NCBI RefSeq assembly: GCF_014842975.1
Contig: NZ_JACYXK010000017.1
Span: 1-64,000 of the forward strand
Direction of reading: 5' to 3'
From: Rhodanobacter sp. DHB23
GTDB lineage: Bacteria > Pseudomonadota > Gammaproteobacteria > Xanthomonadales > Rhodanobacteraceae
DNA: 64,000 nt
Both the position numbers and the translations under genes were made by a program. Under the pieces are notes generated by a model. That model had not been told where the DNA came from and made no database searches. It worked only from the letters and a program-made list of their open reading frames with translations. Shown piece after piece: positions 27,957 through 37,871 of the stretch; the first letter of the stretch is position 1, and every line of letters starts with the position of its first letter.

Positions 27957-28280
27957 ATGGCCGCCATCGATATCAAGAACCTCAACCACAACCAGCTCAA
28001 CGACCTGATCAGCAAGGCGCAGTCGCGCCAGCACGAAATGAAAAAGGAAAAGGTCGTCAAGCTGCGCGAAAAGATCCACGCCCTGATCAAGGCCGAGGGT
28101 TACAGCTTCGACGACATTTTCGGCGGCACCCGCGGCAAGCGCCGCAGCGGTGGCGTGGTGCCCCCGAAGTACCGCAACCCGGCGAATGCCGAGCAGACCT
28201 GGTCCGGCCGCGGCAAGCGCCCGCGCTGGTTCAACGACGCGCTGAAGGCCGGCAAGAAGGAAAAGGACCTGCTGGTCTGA
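27957..28280 (+). CDS. H-NS-family nucleoid protein
   Basis: This 107-residue protein has an N-terminal coiled-coil oligomerisation region (about residues 10-45), a short linker with the GYSFDDIFG motif and a C-terminal DNA-binding loop WSGRGKRPRW at about 83-92, equivalent to the AT-hook-like loop of H-NS. It should coat and silence AT-rich or foreign DNA. GGAG lies 7 nt before the ATG. The 180 bp upstream are noticeably richer in A and T than the surroundings, which would suit self-regulation. The gene is monocistronic, closed by a terminator at 28353. Confidence 0.9.
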   Translation: MAAIDIKNLNHNQLNDLISKAQSRQHEMKKEKVVKLREKIHALIKAEGYSFDDIFGGTRGKRRSGGVVPPKYRNPANAEQTWSGRGKRPRWFNDALKAGKKEKDLLV

Positions 28281-28352
28281 TTCGATGCTTTGCGATCATC
28301 CGTGATCGCGGAGATCAAACGGGCGGCCATCCCTGGCCGCACTCTTGACGAA

Positions 28353-28380
28353 AACGCCGACTTCCGGGTCGGCGTTTTTG
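28353..28380 (+). terminator. Intrinsic terminator after the H-NS gene
   Basis: The stem AACGCCGAC / GTCGGCGTT with loop TTCCGG is followed by TTTTTG. It lies about 75 bp after the stop. Confidence 0.85.
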
Positions 28381-28413
28381 TTCCAGCTTATTCGGGATAC
28401 GACCGGTGGCTGA

Positions 28414-29691
28414 TTACAGGGAGCGGCGCGGCGACACCAGCAATTCGCCGAACAGCAGGCCCGCCACCAGCGACACCAGCAGGGTGACCAGCAGCAGCGC
28501 CGTATCCATGCCCAGGCTGGTATCGCGCTCGAGCAGGAAGGAGACGCTGCGGAAACCCACGCTGCCCGGCACCAGCAGCAGGATGCCCGGCTCGCGGATC
28601 ACCGCGCCCGGTCGCCGCCACTGCCGCGCATACAGGTTGGACAATGCGCTGACCAGCAGGCCGCCGACGAACACGCCGAATGGCGCACTGGGCAGGCGGC
28701 CGGAGAACTCGCCGCCCCAGCGCGTGGCGAGGTAGCCGGCGATCACCGCCACGATCACCGCCGGCCAGTCGCGCCATGCCGCGCGGAACAGCATCGCGAA
28801 CGCCACCGCGGCCACCAGCAGGGCCGGCCAGTCGGCCCACTCCGGCAGCGGCGGCAGCGCGAAATCGCGCGCATGGATGCCGAGCGCGTCGCAGACCTCG
28901 CTGGCCGCCACCGTGCCGAAGACCAGCTTGAGCAGGGTCGCCGTGGCGCCGCCCATGCGCGCCATGCCGGATACCAGGTGGCCGCTGGACACCTCGCGCA
29001 CCGCCGTGGTGAGCGACATGCCGGGCACCAGGATGATCAGCGCAGCCAGCACCACCGACTTGATTGACAGCGGCACCACGAAGGCACTGACCAGGATCGC
29101 CACCGCGGTCGCCACGATGGCACTGATCGCGTCGCTGGCCGCGGCCAGCCGCGGCCGGCTGGCCGCGCGCAGGGTGATCACGCCGATCAGCATGCCGATC
29201 ACTGCCGCCACCACGAGGTCGGCCCAGGAGCTGTGCAGGAACAGCGCCGCGATGCTGGCCGCGGAGAGGCCGTAGCTGACCACGGTGTTGACCATCGCCT
29301 TGCGCGACTCCGGCGCGCCCAGCGCACGCAGCAGGCGCCAGCCCTGGCGCAGGTCCAGCTCGCCCGCGATCACGCGGTCGGCGATCGCATCCGCCTCGCA
29401 CAGGCGCGCCAGGTTCACGTCGCCGGGGGCCAGCCGCATCACCTGCGTGGTCTGCGCCACGCCCTCGTTGCCCTGCGCCAGGTCCGCGAAGGAAACGATG
29501 ATCGCGGTGGGGCTGGACCATACGTCGGCCTGCAGGCCCAGCCGGCGCGCACAGAGGTCGATGGCCATCTCCAGCCGCGGCGCCGAGGTGCCGTACTGGT
29601 GCAGCCGCCGCGCCAGTTCCAGCAGGAAGGCGATGCGCGTGTTCAACGCCGCGGTGACCGGCGGGTGCACGCTCACGGGCGATGCGCTCAT
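28414..29691 (-). CDS. ThrE-type threonine/serine exporter
   Basis: This 425-residue membrane protein combines the N-terminal ThrE region (cytosolic about 1-115, then five segments) and the C-terminal ThrE_2 region with about five more, ten hydrophobic segments in all. The family exports threonine and serine; in other lineages the two halves are separate genes. The start at 29691 overlaps the nfeD stop (ATGA), so the two are co-translated. Confidence 0.87.
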   Translation of the reverse strand: MSASPVSVHPPVTAALNTRIAFLLELARRLHQYGTSAPRLEMAIDLCARRLGLQADVWSSPTAIIVSFADLAQGNEGVAQTTQVMRLAPGDVNLARLCEADAIADRVIAGELDLRQGWRLLRALGAPESRKAMVNTVVSYGLSAASIAALFLHSSWADLVVAAVIGMLIGVITLRAASRPRLAAASDAISAIVATAVAILVSAFVVPLSIKSVVLAALIILVPGMSLTTAVREVSSGHLVSGMARMGGATATLLKLVFGTVAASEVCDALGIHARDFALPPLPEWADWPALLVAAVAFAMLFRAAWRDWPAVIVAVIAGYLATRWGGEFSGRLPSAPFGVFVGGLLVSALSNLYARQWRRPGAVIREPGILLLVPGSVGFRSVSFLLERDTSLGMDTALLLVTLLVSLVAGLLFGELLVSPRRSL

Positions 29692-30140
29692 GCGGCCGCA
29701 CGCACCTTGAGCGTGGTGCCATCCACCGCCACCACCTCCACCGTGCTGCCCAGCGGCAGGTCCTCCGGCCCGCTCACCAGCCACTGGCCGTCGCCCACGC
29801 GCACCTTGCCACGTCCGTTGACGATGGGCTCGACCAGTTCGTAGCGCTGGCCGACCATCTGCTCGGCACGGCGGTTGAGCCGTTCGCCGCCGGGCGCATC
29901 GCGCTCGACGCGCGGCCGCAGCCAGCGCGCATAGGCCAGGCACGCGGCCAGCGCCAGCACGGCGAACAACACCGCCTGCGCCAGCAGGCCCAGGCCCGGG
30001 AACAGCCACAGCAGCACGCCCATCGCCGCCGCCGCGATGCCGACCCACAGCAGGAAGTAGCCGGGCATCATCACCTCGCCCGCGATCAGCAGCAGGGCGA
30101 GGATCCACCACAGGTAGTGCGTTGCGATCTGTCCGAGCAT
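29688..30140 (-). CDS. NfeD-family membrane protein
   Basis: This 150-residue protein has two or three N-terminal membrane segments (about 5-70) and a C-terminal soluble OB-fold (about 90-150; GQRYELVEPIVNGRGKVRV and GSTVEVVAVDG). NfeD proteins partner with SPFH/stomatin proteins encoded next to them and affect membrane microdomain organisation. The SPFH gene is upstream on this strand at 30672-31616. Here the pair is split by a broken DUF559 gene and repeats. It overlaps the downstream ThrE gene. Confidence 0.88.
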   Translation of the reverse strand: MLGQIATHYLWWILALLLIAGEVMMPGYFLLWVGIAAAAMGVLLWLFPGLGLLAQAVLFAVLALAACLAYARWLRPRVERDAPGGERLNRRAEQMVGQRYELVEPIVNGRGKVRVGDGQWLVSGPEDLPLGSTVEVVAVDGTTLKVRAAA

Positions 30141-30153
30141 GGGAGGTTTCCGT

Positions 30154-30532
30154 TCAACTCCCCTCTCCCGCTTGCGGGAGAGGGGTTGGGGGAGAGGGCA
30201 CGCCCTCGACGAATTGCCTGATTCGTTCGAGCACGCTTTCCGTCCGGTTCAATACATCGTGGTTCCAGAAGCGCAGCACGGTGAAACCCTGCCCCGCCAG
30301 CCACGCCTCACGCCCACGATCATAGGCGACTTGATCGCCATGCTGGCTGCCGTCCAGCTCGACCACCAGGAATGCATTCCATGCAGACGAAATCGACGAT
30401 GTAGGGGCCGAGCGGTTTCTGTCGCTAGAACTTGAGACCGAGGAAGCGGTGTGCCCGCAGGTGATACCACAGGCGTTCTTCGGCGGGCGTCTGGGTCGAG
30501 CGCAGGGATTTGGCGTGGTCCAGATGGCTCAT
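30154..30532 (-). pseudogene. DUF559 endonuclease-domain gene, disrupted
   Basis: Reading from ATG 30532, the product begins MSHLDHAKSLRSTQTPAEER, typical of DUF559 proteins (a Vsr-like restriction-endonuclease fold). It meets an in-frame TAG after about 35 codons (GLKF-stop-RQKPLGPYIVDF). A frameshift near 30375 then moves the frame before VVELDGSQHGDQ. The remaining domain (GFTVLRFWNHDV) is intact to 30154, and the last ~17 codons are repeat DNA. At least two lesions mean no full protein can be made. It is flanked on both sides by CTCTCCC/GGGAGAG repeats. Confidence 0.82.
30157..30200. repeat. CTCTCCC/GGGAGAG hairpin at the end of the DUF559 remnant
   Basis: CCTCTCCCGCTTGCGGGAGAGG is a 22-nt near-perfect hairpin, followed by GGTTGGGGGAGAGGG. 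It supplies the last codons of the broken gene. Confidence 0.8.
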
Positions 30533-30551
30533 GCCTGGTTCCTCCGTGAAA

Positions 30552-30663
30552 AGCCCCTCTCCCCCAACCCCTCCCCTCTCCCGCAAGCGGGAGAGGGGAG
30601 CAAAACCCCTCGGACCGCAGACTCCCCTCGCCCGCTTGCGGGAGAGGGGCCGGGGGAGCGGGC
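30552..30663. repeat. Tandem CTCTCCC/GGGAGAG hairpins between the SPFH gene and the DUF559 remnant
   Basis: Two hairpins of the CCTCTCCCGCAAGCGGGAGA type lie about 45 bp apart, with CCCTCTCCCCCAACC between flanks. They lie just downstream of the SPFH gene. Confidence 0.8.
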
Positions 30664-30671
30664 GCCTTTCC

Positions 30672-31616
30672 TCAACGCGGCGGCGGCACGACCTTGGCCG
30701 CCGCCTGCTGCTGGCCCAGCGACTCCTTGGCCAGCTCGGCGATGCCGGCCATCGCGCCGATCACGCCGGTGGCCTCGATGGGCAGCAGCAGCATCTTCTG
30801 GTTGGGCGAGGCGGCCATCGCCTTCAGCGCCTCGACGTAGTTGTTGGCGACGAAGTAATTGAGCGCATTGACGTTGCCGCCGGCGATCGCCTCGGACACC
30901 ATCGTCGTGGCCTTGGCCTCGGCTTCCGCCGTGCGCTCGCGCGCCTCGGCGGCGCGGAAGGCGGCCTCCTTCTCGCCTTCGGCGGCAAGGATCACCGACT
31001 GCTTCTCGCCCTCGGCCTTGAGGATCGCCGCCTGGCGGAAGCCCTCGGCGTCGAGGATGTTGGCGCGCTTCTCGCGCTCGGCCTTCATCTGCCGCGCCAT
31101 CGCGTCCACCAGGTCGCGCGGCGGTGCGATGTCCTTGATCTCGATGCGGTTGACCTTGACGCCCCACGGATGCGTCGCCTCGTCCACCACCTTGAGCAGG
31201 CGCGCATTGATCTCGTCGCGCTTGCTGAGCGATTCGTCCAGGTCCAGCGAACCGAGCACGGTACGGATGTTGGTCATCACCAGCGCCAGCGCGGCCTGTT
31301 CCAGCTGCGCCACCTCGTAGGCCGCCTTGGCGGCGTCCAGCACCTGGTAGAACACCACGCCGTCCACGCGCACCACGGCGTTGTCCTTGGTGATGACGTC
31401 CTGCGAGGGCACGTCCAGCACCTGCTCCATCAGGTTCATCTTGCGCCCGACCGACTGGTAGACCGGGACCAGCAGGTGCAGCCCGGGCTCGAGCGTGCGC
31501 GTGTACTTGCCGAAGGTCTCCACCGTCCACTCGTAGCCCTGCGGCACGATGCGCACCATCTTCAGCAGGGCGACCACCACCAGCACCACGATGACCAACG
31601 CGAGAACCGATCCCAT
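30672..31616 (-). CDS. SPFH/band-7 protein, QmcA-like stomatin
   Basis: This 314-residue protein is anchored by one N-terminal membrane helix (about 2-22) and then has an SPFH domain (about 25-185; VPQGYEWTVETFGKY, PSQDVITKDNAVVRVDG) and a long Ala/Glu-rich coiled coil (about 185-265). Such proteins form ring-like membrane scaffolds and work with NfeD proteins and membrane proteases. The start is MGSVLALVIV at 31616; the frame upstream is REP DNA. The NfeD gene follows on the same strand after about 530 bp of remnant gene and repeats. Confidence 0.9.
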   Translation of the reverse strand: MGSVLALVIVVLVVVALLKMVRIVPQGYEWTVETFGKYTRTLEPGLHLLVPVYQSVGRKMNLMEQVLDVPSQDVITKDNAVVRVDGVVFYQVLDAAKAAYEVAQLEQAALALVMTNIRTVLGSLDLDESLSKRDEINARLLKVVDEATHPWGVKVNRIEIKDIAPPRDLVDAMARQMKAEREKRANILDAEGFRQAAILKAEGEKQSVILAAEGEKEAAFRAAEARERTAEAEAKATTMVSEAIAGGNVNALNYFVANNYVEALKAMAASPNQKMLLLPIEATGVIGAMAGIAELAKESLGQQQAAAKVVPPPR

Positions 31617-31670
31617 GACTTGCCCCTCTTCCCAGTGAGGCCTGCAGTATAGGCGAGCGCACCCGCCATC

Positions 31671-31745
31671 GTAGGAGCACCCTGTGCGCGATGGCTTTTG
31701 CTCCGATCGAACATCAGGGCATTCGCGCACAGGGTGCGCTCCTGC
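31671..31745. repeat. REP-like palindrome, copy 7 (histidine kinase / SPFH gene gap)
   Basis: It begins GTAGGAGCACCCTGTGCG, two bases shorter in the left arm, and ends GGTGCGCTCCTGC. It separates the kinase gene from the SPFH gene. Confidence 0.88.
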
Positions 31746-31755
31746 CGGTTCCCGC

Positions 31756-33150
31756 CTAGCGTGCGCCGTATTGCGGCAGGCGCAGGCTCACGCGCAGGCC
31801 GCCGCCCTCGCGGTTGGCGAGCAGCACGCGCCCGCCGTGCGCCTCGGCGATCTCGCGCGCCAGCGCCAGGCCCAGGCCGGTGCCGGAGCGCTTGGTGGAA
31901 TAGAACGGCAGCAGCGCCTGCGCCAGCACGGTTTCGCTCATGCCGGGGCCGCGGTCGGCCACCTCGATGCGCAGCTCGCTGCCGACGTCGAGGATGGCGA
32001 GGCTCACCTCGTCCTCCGCGCTGCCCGATTCGTGCGCGTTCTTGATCAGGTTGATCAGCACCTGCTCGATCTGCACCGGGTCGAAGCGGCTGGGATGCGT
32101 GGGCACGGGCGAAGCCAGTTGGTAGCGGCAATGCAGCGCCAGCGAGGCAAGGAACGGCTCCCACTCCACCACCTGCGGCTGCGGCGCCGGCAGCTTGGCG
32201 AAGCTGGCGTAGCCGGCGATGAAGCCGTGCAGGTGCTTGGCGCGCCCGCTGATGGTGGCGAACACCCCGGGCAGGCGTTCCAGGTCGCCGCGGCGCGCCA
32301 GCTCCGCGCCGGAATGCGCCAGCGAGGAAATCGGCGCCAGCGAGTTGTTGAGCTCGTGGCTGATCACGCGGATCACCCGCTTCCACGTCGCCACTTCCTG
32401 CCGCGACAGCTCGCGCGTCATGCGCCGGAACAGGTGCAGCCGGTGCGGCCGGCCCTGCAGGCGGAACGCGCGCTGCGACAGGTGGAAGGTTTCCTCGGTG
32501 CCGTCCAGCTCCACGCTGAGCAGGGCATCCTCGCCGCTTTCCACCGCGCGTGACAGCGCCTCCGGTGCGGTCTTCAGCACCTCGGCGAAGTCCAGGCCGT
32601 TGAGGCTCCTGCCGTCGTTGAAGAGATGGCGCGAGGCGATGTTGGAATACACCACGCGGCCGCCGACGTCGGTGAGCACCAGCGCCACCGGCGTGTTCTG
32701 CACCACCGTCTCCAGCAGCAGTTCACGCTGCACCAGGCTCTGGCGCTGGTCGCGCAGGGTCTGGCCCAGCGCGTTGTGCATGCGGATCAGCTCGCCCAGT
32801 TCGTCGCTGCGGCGCGTGGCGATGGAGAAGCTGAAGTCGCCGTCGCGGTAGCTCGCCACCGCGCCCTCCAGCGCCCGCAGCATCCGGCTCACTGGCGACA
32901 TCACCTGGTAGGCCAGCCACCACGCCAGCGGCAGCAGCACCAGCACGCTGACCACGAGGCCGCCATACACGCCCATCTGCGCCGGCGTGCGCAGCGACAC
33001 CGACAGGTCCTTGTGCAGCCAGCCGATCAATTGCGGCAGCGGCCACTGGGTCAGCCCCACGTAGACCAGCGCACCGGTCACCGCTGCCACCGCGAGCAGC
33101 ACGGTCAGCCGGAATTGCAGCGAGCTCAGGTGGCGCCACATCAGCGGCAT
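31756..33150 (-). CDS. NtrY-like sensor histidine kinase
   Basis: This 464-residue inner-membrane kinase has two membrane segments (about 15-35 and 62-82) enclosing a short ~25-residue periplasmic loop, a HAMP-like region (83-140), a PAS-like domain (about 145-240), and HisKA/HATPase parts. The phosphorylated His is H265 (VISHELNNSLAP), with N371 in the N box (LINLIKNAHES) and G boxes DRGPGM and GTGLGLA. It is the likely partner of the NtrC-type regulator at 33765. Its start overlaps the stop of the small secreted protein gene by 10 bp. The tiny periplasmic loop argues for sensing in the membrane or via a partner protein. Confidence 0.93.
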   Translation of the reverse strand: MPLMWRHLSSLQFRLTVLLAVAAVTGALVYVGLTQWPLPQLIGWLHKDLSVSLRTPAQMGVYGGLVVSVLVLLPLAWWLAYQVMSPVSRMLRALEGAVASYRDGDFSFSIATRRSDELGELIRMHNALGQTLRDQRQSLVQRELLLETVVQNTPVALVLTDVGGRVVYSNIASRHLFNDGRSLNGLDFAEVLKTAPEALSRAVESGEDALLSVELDGTEETFHLSQRAFRLQGRPHRLHLFRRMTRELSRQEVATWKRVIRVISHELNNSLAPISSLAHSGAELARRGDLERLPGVFATISGRAKHLHGFIAGYASFAKLPAPQPQVVEWEPFLASLALHCRYQLASPVPTHPSRFDPVQIEQVLINLIKNAHESGSAEDEVSLAILDVGSELRIEVADRGPGMSETVLAQALLPFYSTKRSGTGLGLALAREIAEAHGGRVLLANREGGGLRVSLRLPQYGAR

Positions 33151-33467
33151 GCGGGGTCGTGCGGCGTCTGTGCGCAGGCGACCGGCGGCTGGCCGTTCAT
33201 CCATGCGTGCTGGGTACCCATCACCGTCTCCTGGTCGTTGGCGCGCGGCGGCGGCGGCTCCTTCTCCCAGGTCTTGCGCGGCTCCTTGAACTTGAACGGC
33301 GAAGGCCTGGCCGCCGCGTCGCCGGCGTGCGCCGCATGGTTGCCGTCGGAAACGACACTGGCGGCAGGCGTGACGGGAGCCCACTGGTCGGAAGCGGTCG
33401 TCGTCTGCGCCGACGCGGCAAAGGCGGACAGGCAGAGCGGCAAGGCAACGAACTTCAGGATACGCAT
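33141..33467 (-). CDS. Small secreted protein of unknown function, coupled to the kinase
   Basis: This 108-residue protein has a signal peptide (MRILKFVALPLCLSAFAASA, cleavage probably before QTTT). The mature part is short, Pro/Lys-rich and low in complexity (FKFKEPRKTWEKEPPPPR), with two cysteines near the C-terminus. I recognise no family. GGGAG lies about 8 nt before the start. It overlaps the kinase start by 10 bp, so both are made together. That coupling suggests a periplasmic accessory or sensor component for the kinase, but this is inference. Confidence 0.65.
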   Translation of the reverse strand: MRILKFVALPLCLSAFAASAQTTTASDQWAPVTPAASVVSDGNHAAHAGDAAARPSPFKFKEPRKTWEKEPPPPRANDQETVMGTQHAWMNGQPPVACAQTPHDPACR

Positions 33468-33567
33468 GATGTGCTCCCAGTGGTTACTCGCGGCAGTTTC
33501 GTCGCAACCTGCGGCAGCGACAAGGGAGGTATGGCACCCCTGCCACCATCCCGGCACACACGGGAAC

Positions 33568-33616
33568 ACCGCCCAGCAATCCCCTCTCCCTCCGGGAGAG
33601 GGGATTGCTGGGCGGT
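33568..33616. repeat. 23-bp perfect inverted repeat downstream of the response-regulator gene
   Basis: The arms ACCGCCCAGCAATCCCCTCT+CCC and its exact complement are separated by only three bases (TCC), making a 23-bp stem. The inner part matches the CTCTCCC/GGGAGAG family; the outer ACCGCCCAGCAAT arms are unique to this copy. It lies in the 297-bp gap between the regulator gene and the small secreted protein gene, in the path of transcription toward the kinase. Confidence 0.85.
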
Positions 33617-33764
33617 GAGGGTTCGGGCGGAGCGAAACGCCGATGACTTGCACAAGACATCGGCAACGCACCTCGACCGCCTCCTCATCCCCTCCCCTCT
33701 TCCTCGCTCCTCAAGACACGGCCACCCATGCCTGCTCCCCGCGTCCAAAGGGAGAAAAGGCAAC

Positions 33765-35105
<1,341 letters not shown>

Positions 35106-35122
35106 GCTTTTCCTGCACATGT

Positions 35123-35136
35123 CCGCATGGATGCGG
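35123..35136. promoter_or_regulatory. 14-bp perfect palindrome upstream of the response regulator
   Basis: CCGCATGGATGCGG lies 18 bp before the regulator start, in the 88-bp gap after permease B1. It could be a small hairpin or an operator. No convincing -24/-12 promoter is visible in the gap. Confidence 0.35.
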
Positions 35137-35193
35137 CTCCGGTCGAAAAGGTTGCCATGACGATTGGCCTACGTATATGAAATTCTGCGCACA

Positions 35194-36438
35194 TCACACG
35201 CTGCGCGTGGCGACCACCGGCGGCACGCGGGATGCCCGCCGCGCCGGCACGAACACCGCCGCCTGCCCCAGCAGCAGCATGGCAACCATGCCGGCCAGCA
35301 CGTAGGCGGTGGGCAACCGCTCGAGCGCGTAGCGGTGCATCAACCAGAAGTTGAAACCAATCGCCAGCAACAGGCCCAACGCGGCGCCCATCCCTGCGAT
35401 GAAAAGGTTTTCGAGCTGGAAATACCGCAGGATGTCGATCCTGCGCGCACCCAATGCACGGCGCACGCCGATCTGCTTGCGCCGCTGACCCACCCAGAAG
35501 CTGGTGAGGCCGACGATGCCGGCGGCGGTGACACACAGCAGGATCAGGCAGATCGCGCCCATCAACAGCGCCATGCCGCGGTCGGCACGATAGACCTTGG
35601 CCCGGATTTCGGAGAACGGCTGGACACCCCAGCTGTCCGGCATCAGCCGCATCGGATCGACCGCCAGCAACGCCTTGCGCGCCTCGCGCATCACGGCCTG
35701 CTCGCGGCCCGGCTTCGCGCGCAGCGCATAGCTGGCCGCGGCACCGTCCAGGCGCATCGGCTCCAGCACCGAGTTGTACGACCAGCCGCTGCCCCAGGCC
35801 GACAGCGTCGGCGTCTGCAACCGCCGCACGATGCCGACGATGGTCGCCGGCTTGCCGTCCTGGTAGATCGTCTTGCCCAGCGCGCCGCCCCGTGGAAACA
35901 GCGCATCCGCCACCGGTTGGCTCACGATGACCACGGACGAACCGGCCGTGCCGCGGATCGCGCGGTGCTGGATTTCGCTGGCCGTGAAGTCGCGCCCCGC
36001 AACCAGTTGCAGGCCGAGCGTGCTGCGCAGATGTTCGTCACCGTAGTAGTAGGCCGCCTGCACGTTCGGCGCTGTCGGCTGCGGCACAAGCGTGAGGTAG
36101 CCGCTCCAGATCATGCCTTGCAGTGGCATGCTGGCGGAGGCCGCGACCTGCTGGACATCGGGCAGGCCGCCCAGCACGGCGAGATCCGTGCGTTGCATGG
36201 CGTCCAGTTGCTCGACGGCGGCGGCATCGTCGCCCACCGGCGCGTCCAGCCATTGTTGCGAAATGCGGACCAGGCCAGCTTCGGCCACACCGGTCGGGCG
36301 ATCGATGCGCACCATGCGCTGGCCGATGATGAAGGTCGCGTTGCAGACGATCGCCAGGGTCAGCGCGATCTGCAGCGCGATCAACCCGACACCGGTCTTG
36401 TGGGGGCGCAGGGCGGCGAGGATCGGGTGCAGTCTCAT
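35194..36438 (-). CDS. MacB/FtsX-type ABC permease, B subunit of pair 1
   Basis: The 414-residue product has TM1 at about 20-42, a ~235-residue periplasmic MacB_PCD domain, and an FtsX unit with TM2-TM4. The cytoplasmic segment after TM2 reads FWVGQRRKQIGVRRALGA and should contact an ATPase. The C-terminus is VPPVVATRSV, as in most B subunits. In the periplasmic domain RISQQWLDAPVGDDA is close to VSQQWVGAPAGDDA of B10, making these sister genes. It follows A1 by 10 bp. It is the last permease gene of the array before the regulator. Confidence 0.9.
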   Translation of the reverse strand: MRLHPILAALRPHKTGVGLIALQIALTLAIVCNATFIIGQRMVRIDRPTGVAEAGLVRISQQWLDAPVGDDAAAVEQLDAMQRTDLAVLGGLPDVQQVAASASMPLQGMIWSGYLTLVPQPTAPNVQAAYYYGDEHLRSTLGLQLVAGRDFTASEIQHRAIRGTAGSSVVIVSQPVADALFPRGGALGKTIYQDGKPATIVGIVRRLQTPTLSAWGSGWSYNSVLEPMRLDGAAASYALRAKPGREQAVMREARKALLAVDPMRLMPDSWGVQPFSEIRAKVYRADRGMALLMGAICLILLCVTAAGIVGLTSFWVGQRRKQIGVRRALGARRIDILRYFQLENLFIAGMGAALGLLLAIGFNFWLMHRYALERLPTAYVLAGMVAMLLLGQAAVFVPARRASRVPPVVATRSV

Positions 36439-36448
36439 CGCATTCCCC

Positions 36449-37771
36449 TCATTGCGTCTTCAACTGCCACGCGGGTTGCACGCGCGAAGCCCGTATCGCC
36501 GGATACAGGCCGGCCAGCATGGTCGCCAGCACGGCCACCGCCACGGCGAGCAAGAGCAGGCTCACGTCCACATGCGCCAGGCCGGTCAGGTCCATGGGCA
36601 GCACCTGGTCGGCCGCAAGCACGCCGAACCCGGTCAGCAACAGACCAAGCATTCCACCGGCCATGCCTATCACCGCGGCCTCGGCGAGGAACTGCATGCA
36701 GACCGCGCTGCGCGAGGCTCCCAACGCGCGGCGCACGCCGATCTCTCCGCTGCGTCGCAGGAACTTCGTCAGCAGCAGCCCCACCGTGTTGAGCAGACAC
36801 ACCAACAGCAGACCCAGGGCCACCAGCATCGATACCCTGGTGTCGTCGGGCACGATGTGTTCGTGGTCCAGCCAGGCCCGCAGGCCGCGCAGCCGGTTGT
36901 CGGGCGACCAGCCGAAGCGGCCGAGCCGCTGCTGTTCGCGCGCATACTCGTCGAGGTATTGCCGGTAACCGCGCACCGCCGCCGCATCATCCAGTTCGGC
37001 CATGTAGACGATCCACGTGCAGGCCGACGATTGCAGGCCGGCGAAACCCGGCGCGGCCGGCGTGCCGCCCTTCGGGCAGTTGGTGCTGCCGGCGTTCTCC
37101 ATGCCGGCTGCAATGGCGGCCTGGAAGGGCAGGAACAGATCGGGGCCGTCGCCGCCGAAACCGCCGGTGTCCACCACGTCGAAGAACGCCGGCTGCGGGT
37201 TCCATGGCTTCATCACGCCGACCACGCGGTAGCCGCGCCCGTCGATGCCCACCGTCCTGCCCACACTGTTCGCACCGCCGAACAGCCTGCGGTTGAGCGC
37301 ATCGCCGATCACCGCCACGGGCGCGCCGCGCGCATCGTCCCCCGAGCCCCAGCCGCTGCCGTATTCGAACGGGACATCCAGCATCGGGAAGAACTCGCCA
37401 TACACCGCGAAGCCATCCAGCGGAATCGGCGTGCGGCTGGCGTCCGTGGGCAGCACCGAAGGGGCTACGGCATAGATCGCCGATTGCCGTGCGGCACGGT
37501 GATCGCGCATCAGGGCCATCGCATCGGCGTAGGCCAGCGCATCCTGCGGCTCGCCGCTCCCGCCACGCTCCGCCGGCCCCCATGCGTCGATCTGCGGCAC
37601 GAACAAACGGGATGACTTCCATGGGATCGGGTCTCCCGATACTGCACGGAATACCGCGTAGGCCGTCATCGATGCACCCACGCCAAAGCCGATGGCAAGC
37701 ACCATCAACAGGGTGAGCCCCATGCTGCGGCGCAGGCTGCGCACGGCGATTTCAAGGTAGTAGCCGAACAT
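36449..37771 (-). CDS. MacB/FtsX-type ABC permease, A subunit of pair 1
   Basis: The 440-residue product starts MFGYYLEIAVRSLRR, as A subunits do, and has FLRRSGEIGVRRALGA as its coupling segment. The stretch FRAVSGDPIPWKSSRLFVPQ after TM1 is shared almost exactly with A10 and with no other A gene. The periplasmic cysteine pair is C232 and C251. The start at 37771 excludes an upstream frame of REP DNA. No ATPase domain is present. Confidence 0.9.
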   Translation of the reverse strand: MFGYYLEIAVRSLRRSMGLTLLMVLAIGFGVGASMTAYAVFRAVSGDPIPWKSSRLFVPQIDAWGPAERGGSGEPQDALAYADAMALMRDHRAARQSAIYAVAPSVLPTDASRTPIPLDGFAVYGEFFPMLDVPFEYGSGWGSGDDARGAPVAVIGDALNRRLFGGANSVGRTVGIDGRGYRVVGVMKPWNPQPAFFDVVDTGGFGGDGPDLFLPFQAAIAAGMENAGSTNCPKGGTPAAPGFAGLQSSACTWIVYMAELDDAAAVRGYRQYLDEYAREQQRLGRFGWSPDNRLRGLRAWLDHEHIVPDDTRVSMLVALGLLLVCLLNTVGLLLTKFLRRSGEIGVRRALGASRSAVCMQFLAEAAVIGMAGGMLGLLLTGFGVLAADQVLPMDLTGLAHVDVSLLLLAVAVAVLATMLAGLYPAIRASRVQPAWQLKTQ

Positions 37772-37794
37772 CCATCCCCCTTTGTCTCGTGCCT

Positions 37795-37871
37795 GCAGGA
37801 GCGCACCCTGTGCGCGATTGCCTTTGCTTCGATCAAGCATCGGAGCCATCGCGCACAGGGTGCGCTCCTAC
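37795..37871. repeat. REP-like palindrome, copy 8 (between pair 2 and pair 1)
   Basis: It runs from GCAGGAGCGCACCCTGTGCG to GGTGCGCTCCTAC. The minus-strand TAG at 37870-37868 is the stop codon of permease B2. Confidence 0.9.

Noticed and set aside
31756-33384. A longer kinase start at 33384
   Set aside because: The extra 78 residues are antisense-like, low in complexity and overlap the small secreted protein gene; MPLMWRHLSS directly before TM1 fits better.
35106-35193. A sigma-54 promoter before the response regulator
   Set aside because: A TGGCAA on the minus strand has no matching GC-containing -12 element at the right spacing.
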